A stretch of 64,000 nt of DNA from Peterkaempfera sp044755465 (GTDB taxonomy: Bacteria; Actinomycetota; Actinomycetes; Streptomycetales; Streptomycetaceae), in NCBI RefSeq assembly GCF_044755465.1, contig NZ_JBIVRB010000018.1, forward strand, positions 46,310 to 110,309. The letters are read 5' to 3'. A model generated the notes under the pieces. That model was not told where the DNA came from and did not search any database. It saw nothing but the letters and a program-made list of their open reading frames with translations. Below, piece after piece: positions 59,399 to 64,000 of this stretch. The number at the start of each line of letters is the position of its first letter. Positions within the stretch are counted from its first letter, which is position 1. The translations under genes and the position numbers were made by a program.

Positions 59399-60423
59399 GG
59401 TGTTGCTCCTCCTGTCCCTGCGCCGGCCGTCCCCGCCCCGGCACTGCTTGCTCCGGTCCTCGCCGGCCCGGCCTTCCCCGGCCCGGCCTTCCCCGGCTTG
59501 GACTTCCCCGGTCCGGGCTTCGCCGCTGCGGACTTCTGCGGCCGGGCATAGCGCAGCGTCACACCGGTCGCCGCCGGCACGTCGACGCTCCCCTGCACCG
59601 AGACGCTCGCCCGGATTCCGTAGTCGTCCTGCAACAGCTTGAGGTACCGGCCCCCCACACTGTCGTGGAAGCGGGTGCCGAGCCCCCGGCCGTCCCCGAT
59701 GGCCAGCACGGTGTACGGCGGCACCAGCGGCCTGTTGTCCACGAGTATGGCGTCTCCGGCGGCCCGGATCGCCGAAAGCGCGGTCAGCCGCTGGCCGTTG
59801 ACGGCGACCGCCTCCGCGCCCGACACCCACAGGCCGTTGACGACCAGTTGCAGATCCCGGTCGCGGACCCGGCCGCTGTTCCCGAACCCGCTGGAGTCCC
59901 TGGGGTTGGTACCGCCCTCACCGCCCACCGCGTCCGGCGCGTCGTCCACCACCAGCTTCAGCCCCGGCCCGGTCGCCGCGACGGTACCGGCGACCAGCCC
60001 CAGCCCCTGCAACCGCTGGTCCTCGCCCGAGGAGTTGAGCGCCTGCCGCTGCGCGTCGTCCACCTGGGTCCGCAACCGCTCTATGTCCTGCTGCATCCGG
60101 TCCGCCGAGGAGTCCGCCGCGTCGATGCGGTCGATCAGCTCCTGCCGCTCCTTGGCCAGCGTCGGCGCGGCCTCATGCGACTGGACCCCGCCCACGGTGA
60201 CCACGATCGCCGCCAGCGCCAGGCCGACCGCCAGCACCAGCCGCCCGCGTGCGGCGGAGGGCATCCGGCTGCTGCCGTACGCGCCCCTGCGCCGCGCCGC
60301 CTCGGCGTACCCGTCGTCCAGGCTGTGGTCCATGACATTGGTCAGCAGCGACATGGAGGCGTCCGGGCGCGCGTACCGCGCATCGGGCTCTCGGGTCGTC
60401 CGCTTCTCCGGCATGCCGGACAT
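59395..60423 (-). CDS. DUF881 protein (first copy of the Sbp-linked pair)
   Basis: A 342-residue protein with a basic N-terminus, one membrane helix (about 57-77, RLVLAVGLALAAIVVTVGGV), and a coiled coil (KERQELIDRIDAADSSADRM). The DUF881 domain shows GTVAATGPGLKLVVDDAPDA, LQLVVNGLWVSGAEAVAVNG, and PPYTVLAIGDGRGL. A Gly-rich insert (GGEGGTNPRDSSGFGNSGRV) splits the domain, and the last 45 residues are Lys/Pro/Gly/Ala repeats. It is the first gene of the DUF881-Sbp-DUF881 unit, coupled to sbp by a GTGA overlap. ATG 60423 was chosen, ATG 60414 is possible. The role in envelope or division is inferred from location. Confidence 0.88.
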   Translation of the reverse strand: MSGMPEKRTTREPDARYARPDASMSLLTNVMDHSLDDGYAEAARRRGAYGSSRMPSAARGRLVLAVGLALAAIVVTVGGVQSHEAAPTLAKERQELIDRIDAADSSADRMQQDIERLRTQVDDAQRQALNSSGEDQRLQGLGLVAGTVAATGPGLKLVVDDAPDAVGGEGGTNPRDSSGFGNSGRVRDRDLQLVVNGLWVSGAEAVAVNGQRLTALSAIRAAGDAILVDNRPLVPPYTVLAIGDGRGLGTRFHDSVGGRYLKLLQDDYGIRASVSVQGSVDVPAATGVTLRYARPQKSAAAKPGPGKSKPGKAGPGKAGPARTGASSAGAGTAGAGTGGATP

Positions 60424-60542
60424 CGTCGCATGTCGAGCGGGGGCCCCTCGCACAACCCCCGCCACAGCGGAGCCTATCGGAGACACGATCGTGACAAAGC
60501 CGCCGATACGCCGGGGTGAACGCCCGGCGACGGCCGGGCAGC

Positions 60543-60576
60543 ACTGCGGGGGCGCCCGGCCGGGCGCCCCCGCAGT
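60543..60576 (-). terminator. 34-bp perfect palindrome after the nucleotidyltransferase gene
   Basis: ACTGCGGGGGCGCCCGG is followed directly by its reverse complement, giving 17-bp arms with no spacer, 22 bases past the stop of the gene at 60598. As RNA it forms a very stable hairpin. Confidence 0.85.
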
Positions 60577-60597
60577 CGGCCGTTGTCCGGGTCTCCG

Positions 60598-63093
60598 CTA
60601 GCGTCCGGCCCCCTCCACCACGGCCGCCCACTCGTCCAGCAGCGCCTCGGTCGACGCCTCGTCCGGGCCCTCGGCCCACAGGTGGGTGACCGCCTCGGCC
60701 GGGTCGGGCAGCACCATGGTCCAGCGCCCGTCGGTCTCCACCACCCGGACCCCGTCGGTGGTGTCCACCTGCCGGTCACCGGCCGCCTCGACCACCGAGC
60801 GCATCACCATGCCCTTGGCGGACCACGGGGTGGCCAGGTCCCGGCGGTGCACATGGGCCTTCGGGATGCGCGCGTCGATCTGGCTGAGCGTCAGCTGCGT
60901 ACGGGCCACCAGGCCGATCAGCCGTACGAAGGCCGCGGCGCCGTCGAAGACCCCGCTGAACTCCGGCACCACATAGCCGCCCCGCCCGTCACCGCCGAAG
61001 ACGGTGCCCTCGGCCGCCGACGCCCGGGTGAGGTCGTCGGGCGAGGTCGTGGTCCACAGCACCTGGGTGCCGTGGTACGCCGCCACCTGCTCGGCGATCC
61101 TGGTGGTGGTGACAGGCAGCGCCACCCGGCCGCTGCGCCGCTCGGCCGCGACCAGGTCCAGCAGGACCAGCAGCGCCCGGTCGTCCTCGATGATCCGGCC
61201 CCGCTCGTCCACGAAGGAGACCCGCTCGCCCACCGGGTCGAAGCGCACCCCGAAGGCCGCCCGGGAGGAGGCGACCAGCTCACCGAGCCGGATCAGCCCG
61301 GCCCGGCGGTCCTCGGTGGTCTCGGTGGGATGGGTCTCGTCCAGGCCGCCGTTCACGGTCAGCGCCTCGACGCCGAGCCGGCCCAGCAGGCTGGGCAGCA
61401 CCAGCGAGGCACTGCCGTGGGCGGTGTCCACGACCACCTTGAGGTCGGACTCGGCCACCCCGCTGATGTCCACGGCCCGCAGGAGCGTTCCTGCATAGGA
61501 GTCGAAGACCCGGGAGGAGGAGGTGAGGTCACCGATCTCACCGGGGAACGCCCGGCGGTACTCCTGGCGGGCGTACACCCGGTCCAGCTTGCGCTGACCG
61601 GCCTGCGAGAGGTCGGCGCCCCGCTCGTCGAAGAACAGGATGTCCACCGAGTCCGGCACGCCCGGTGTGGTCCGCAGCATGATGCCGCCCGCGCTGCCGC
61701 GCGCGGTCTGCTGCCGGGCCACCGGCATCGGCACGTTCTCCAGGTCGCGTACGTCGATGGCGCTGGTCTGGAGAGCCGAGATCATCGCCCGCTTGAGCGC
61801 CCGCGCGCCACGGGAGTGGTCACGCGCGATGGTGACGGTGGCGCCCTTCTTGAGCGTGGTGGCATAGGCCCCGGCGAGCCGGACCGCCAGCTCCGGGGTG
61901 ATCTCCACATTGAGGATGCCGGAGACCCCGCGCGCCCCGAAGAGGTGCTCCTGGCCACGGGACTCCCAGATCACCGAGGTGTTGACGAAGGCGCCGGCCT
62001 CGATGGTCTTGAACGGGTAGACCCGGACGTTGCCGGCGATGATCGACTCTTCCTCGATCAGGCACTCGTCACCGATCACCGCCCCGTCGTCGATCCGGGC
62101 CGCCCGCATGACATCGGTGTTCCGGCCGATCACGCAGCCGCGCAGATTGCTCTGCGGCCCGATGTAGACGTTGTCGTGCACCACGGCCTTGTGCAGGAAG
62201 GCGCCCCGCTTGACCACCACGTTGCTGCCGAGCACGGTGTGCTCCCGCAGCTCGACGCCGGCCTCGACCTTGGCGTAGTCCCCGATGTACAGCGGGCCGC
62301 GCAGCACCGCCTCGCGGTCCACCTCGGCGCCTTCGGCCACCCAGACGCCCGGCGAGATCTCGAAACCGTCGATGTCGACGTCGACCTTGCCCTCCAGGAC
62401 GTCGGCCTGCGCCTTGACGTAGCTCTCGTGGGTGCCGACGTCCTCCCAGTAGCCCTCGGCGATGTAGCCGTAGATGGGCTTGCCTTCCTTGAGCAGCTGC
62501 GGGAAGACGTCGCCCGACCAGTCGACGGACTCGTCGGCCGCCACGTACTGGAAGACCTCCGGCTCCATCACATAGATGCCGGTGTTCACGGTGTCCGAGA
62601 AGACCTGCCCCCAGGTGGGCTTCTCCAGGAAGCGCTCGACCTTGCCCTCGTCGTCGACGATGGTGATGCCGAACTCGAGGGGGTTGGGGACCCGGGTCAG
62701 GCAGACGGTGACCAGTGCGCCCTTCTCCCGGTGGAAGCGGATCAGGTCGGTGAGGTCGAAGTCGGTGAGCGCGTCACCGGAGATGACCAGGAAGGAGTCG
62801 TCCTTGAGCGCGTCCTCCGCGTTCTTGACGCTGCCTGCCGTCCCGAGCGGTACCTCCTCATTGGCGTAGGTCAGGGACATCCCCAGTTCCTCGCCGTCAC
62901 CGAAGTAGTTCTTGACCAGCGATGCAAGGAACTGCACGGTGACCACGGTCTCATTGAGACCGTGCCGCTTGAGCAGCCTCAGTACGTGCTCCATGATCGG
63001 GCGGTTGACCACCGGCAGGAGCGGCTTGGGCATGCTTGAGGTCATCGGGCGCAGGCGAGTGCCCTCGCCTCCGGCCATCACGACGGCCTTCAT
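60598..63093 (-). CDS. Nucleotidyltransferase-phosphomannomutase fusion (mannose-1-phosphate guanylyltransferase type)
   Basis: An 831-residue cytoplasmic enzyme. Residues 1-235 form a sugar nucleotidyltransferase: MKAVVMAGGEGTRLRPMTSS, MPKPLLPVVNRPIMEHVL, VISGDALTDFDL and GYWEDVGTHESYVKAQ. A left-handed beta-helix (about 250-370) with LRGPLYIGDYAKV and VLGSNVVVKRGAFLH follows. Residues about 380-831 resemble phosphohexomutase domains, with KKGATVTIARDHSRGARALK at the start. The usual active-site TASHNP loop is replaced by RQQTARGSAGGIMLRTT near residue 465, so mutase activity is doubtful. GDP-mannose supply for mannosylated lipids and proteins is the likely job. ATG 63093 is the start. I recall the same order in S. 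coelicolor near SCO1388. Confidence 0.88.
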   Translation of the reverse strand: MKAVVMAGGEGTRLRPMTSSMPKPLLPVVNRPIMEHVLRLLKRHGLNETVVTVQFLASLVKNYFGDGEELGMSLTYANEEVPLGTAGSVKNAEDALKDDSFLVISGDALTDFDLTDLIRFHREKGALVTVCLTRVPNPLEFGITIVDDEGKVERFLEKPTWGQVFSDTVNTGIYVMEPEVFQYVAADESVDWSGDVFPQLLKEGKPIYGYIAEGYWEDVGTHESYVKAQADVLEGKVDVDIDGFEISPGVWVAEGAEVDREAVLRGPLYIGDYAKVEAGVELREHTVLGSNVVVKRGAFLHKAVVHDNVYIGPQSNLRGCVIGRNTDVMRAARIDDGAVIGDECLIEEESIIAGNVRVYPFKTIEAGAFVNTSVIWESRGQEHLFGARGVSGILNVEITPELAVRLAGAYATTLKKGATVTIARDHSRGARALKRAMISALQTSAIDVRDLENVPMPVARQQTARGSAGGIMLRTTPGVPDSVDILFFDERGADLSQAGQRKLDRVYARQEYRRAFPGEIGDLTSSSRVFDSYAGTLLRAVDISGVAESDLKVVVDTAHGSASLVLPSLLGRLGVEALTVNGGLDETHPTETTEDRRAGLIRLGELVASSRAAFGVRFDPVGERVSFVDERGRIIEDDRALLVLLDLVAAERRSGRVALPVTTTRIAEQVAAYHGTQVLWTTTSPDDLTRASAAEGTVFGGDGRGGYVVPEFSGVFDGAAAFVRLIGLVARTQLTLSQIDARIPKAHVHRRDLATPWSAKGMVMRSVVEAAGDRQVDTTDGVRVVETDGRWTMVLPDPAEAVTHLWAEGPDEASTEALLDEWAAVVEGAGR

Positions 63094-63194
63094 GTCGGGT
63101 GCGTCCTCCTTCAGGGCTGTGGACGTCAGTCCATCCGACTGTTCCCGTGCTCCCCGTGCTCAGGTAGGCATCCGCCCCGTCCGACGCTACGGGA

Positions 63195-63803
63195 TCAGCC
63201 GGTCGCGGTGTCCGCCTTCAGGATTCGGCGGACCTGCACCGCGTACAGAATCCCTGCCCACCAATAGAGGGTTGTACCCCACCAGGCGAACGCCCATCCG
63301 AAGATTGCGGCCGCATTGCCCAGCCAGCCGTCCCAGTCACTGAGAAGGAGCAAGGGGAATGCGTACATCAGGTTGAACGTGGCGGCCTTCCCCAGGAAGT
63401 TCACCTGGAACGGACCGTAGCCGTTCCGGCGCAGGATGAGCAGCATCACTGCCATGAACAGCTCACGAAGCAGCAGAATCGCCGTGAGCCACCAGGGGAT
63501 GATCTCCCGCCAGGTGAGGCCGACCAGGGTCGACAGCACGTACAGCCGGTCGGCCGCCGGGTCCAGCAGCTGGCCCAGTCGGCTGATCTGCCCCCATTTA
63601 CGGGCGAGCTTCCCGTCCAGATAGTCGCTCACCCCGCTCAGCAGCAGGATCAGCAGCGCCCAGCCATCACTCTTCGGGCCACCGAACTCGGGCCGGAGGA
63701 TCAACCACAGGAACACCGGCACGCCGACCAGACGCGCCATGCTCAGCAGATTGGGGATGGTGAGGACGCGATCCGTCTGGACGCGCGTCTCCTGAACCTC
63801 CAC
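63195..63803 (-). CDS. CDP-alcohol phosphatidyltransferase, likely cardiolipin synthase type
   Basis: A 202-residue membrane enzyme. The CDP-alcohol phosphotransferase motif D-x2-D-G-x2-A-R-x8-G-x3-D-x3-D is complete in SDYLDGKLARKWGQISRLGQ followed by LLDPAAD, near residues 58-85. Six or so helices surround it, including LTIPNLLSMARLVGVPVFLW and IIPWWLTAILLLRELFMAVM. Such enzymes swap CMP for an alcohol to make phosphatidylglycerophosphate, phosphatidylinositol or cardiolipin. The Streptomyces gene next to the nucleotidyltransferase is, as I recall, the eukaryote-like cardiolipin synthase (SCO1389 type). Phosphatidylglycerophosphate synthase remains possible. GTG 63803 has AGGAGG upstream. 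It lies just downstream of an rRNA operon. Confidence 0.87.
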   Translation of the reverse strand: MEVQETRVQTDRVLTIPNLLSMARLVGVPVFLWLILRPEFGGPKSDGWALLILLLSGVSDYLDGKLARKWGQISRLGQLLDPAADRLYVLSTLVGLTWREIIPWWLTAILLLRELFMAVMLLILRRNGYGPFQVNFLGKAATFNLMYAFPLLLLSDWDGWLGNAAAIFGWAFAWWGTTLYWWAGILYAVQVRRILKADTATG

Positions 63804-63900
63804 CCGGGGGCCTCCTGTCCGGGGTACCGACGATGCACGCCGACTTTACCTGGCCATGGGAACGGGCCGGCGCCGACCCCTCGACCCGCCCCAGGACGCG

Positions 63901-63940
63901 AAAAAGCCGTGGCCCCAGCGTTGAACGCTGGGGCCACGGC
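63901..63940 (-). terminator. Intrinsic terminator of the rRNA operon
   Basis: On the minus strand a 15-bp perfect stem (GCCGTGGCCCCAGCG and complement) with loop TTCAA is followed by TTTTT. It lies 10 bases past the mature 5S rRNA 3' end, a textbook Rho-independent form rare elsewhere in this window. Confidence 0.95.
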
Positions 63941-63950
63941 CTCAATGATT

Positions 63951-64000
63951 GTTCGGCGGCGTCCTACTCTCCCACAGGGTCCCCCCTGCAGTACCATCGG
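63951..64000 (-). rRNA. rrf: 5S ribosomal RNA, 3' part
   Basis: The reverse complement of the last 50 bases reads CCGATGGTACTGCAGGGGGG, then ACCCTGTGGGAGAGTAGGAC and GCCGCCGAAC. This is the 3' half of streptomycete 5S rRNA, including helix II/III strands and the 3' terminal stem. The 5' part lies beyond the window. The operon is read towards lower coordinates, so 16S and 23S genes should lie to the right. Confidence 0.95.

Noticed and set aside
60583..63039. 818-codon plus-strand ORF opposite the nucleotidyltransferase fusion
   Set aside because: Shadow ORF; the minus-strand gene has complete motifs.

Overview
The window is high-GC actinobacterial DNA. Its codon use, GTG starts, chaplin, DUF5999, PRC-barrel/DUF2382 and SHOCT proteins point to the family Streptomycetaceae (Streptomyces, Kitasatospora or Streptacidiphilus). 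I see no transposase, integrase, phage module or tRNA. It reads as ordinary chromosome with short repeat-rich gaps and a few accessory patches.

Layout. 1-5,200: the end of a short-chain dehydrogenase, a secreted multidomain GH3 beta-glucosidase with a CebR-like operator upstream, and an MFS exporter. 5,500-8,500: a hypothetical gene, an aldo/keto reductase, a chaplin with an unusual charged tail, and a secreted CAP protein. 8,551-11,415: an OmpR-type two-component system, helically phased direct repeats, and a lipoprotein. 11,455-16,630: aldose epimerase-like protein, DUF7144-type membrane protein, SHOCT protein, potassium channel, repeat-rich gap, ClC chloride channel and a 41-residue membrane peptide. 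16,846-20,584: purB, a three-repeat type I-E-like CRISPR remnant, a DsbA-like protein with a CxxS motif, and an overlapping HipA-kinase/DUF3037 pair. 20,826-25,397: type II NADH dehydrogenase, a Tat-exported GH47 mannosidase and a PAP2-lipid kinase fusion. 25,441-33,900: a MocR regulator divergent from two flavin split-barrel genes, glcP-type glucose permease, Clp-N protein, dienelactone hydrolase, a Baeyer-Villiger-type monooxygenase and pdxH.

33,995-37,057 is the most accessory part: a PadR regulator with a palindrome, a broken S9 peptidase remnant, and a PEBP/isochorismatase pair beside a MarR regulator. 37,332-45,742 holds an MFS exporter, TMEM175-like channel, PhzF-like protein, a second dienelactone hydrolase divergent from a MarR regulator, a CPBP protease, a GCS2-type ligase and small conserved proteins. 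45,816-49,080 is gcvP with a tandem glycine riboswitch.

49,343-64,000: a PRC-barrel protein, a DHA2 exporter and dinB. Then comes a block read on the minus strand, which is a core Streptomyces envelope and cell-division neighbourhood: SanA/YdcF-like protein, MerR regulator, bifunctional nuclease, FtsR-like MerR regulator, FHA protein, DUF881-Sbp-DUF881, a nucleotidyltransferase/phosphomannomutase fusion and a CDP-alcohol phosphatidyltransferase. It ends in the terminator and 3' end of a 5S rRNA gene.

The less ordinary items are the mini-CRISPR, the chaplin tail, the two-component/direct-repeat/lipoprotein unit, the GH3 operator and duplicated discoidin domains, a dispersed intergenic repeat family at three loci, and several palindromes beside regulator or transporter genes.
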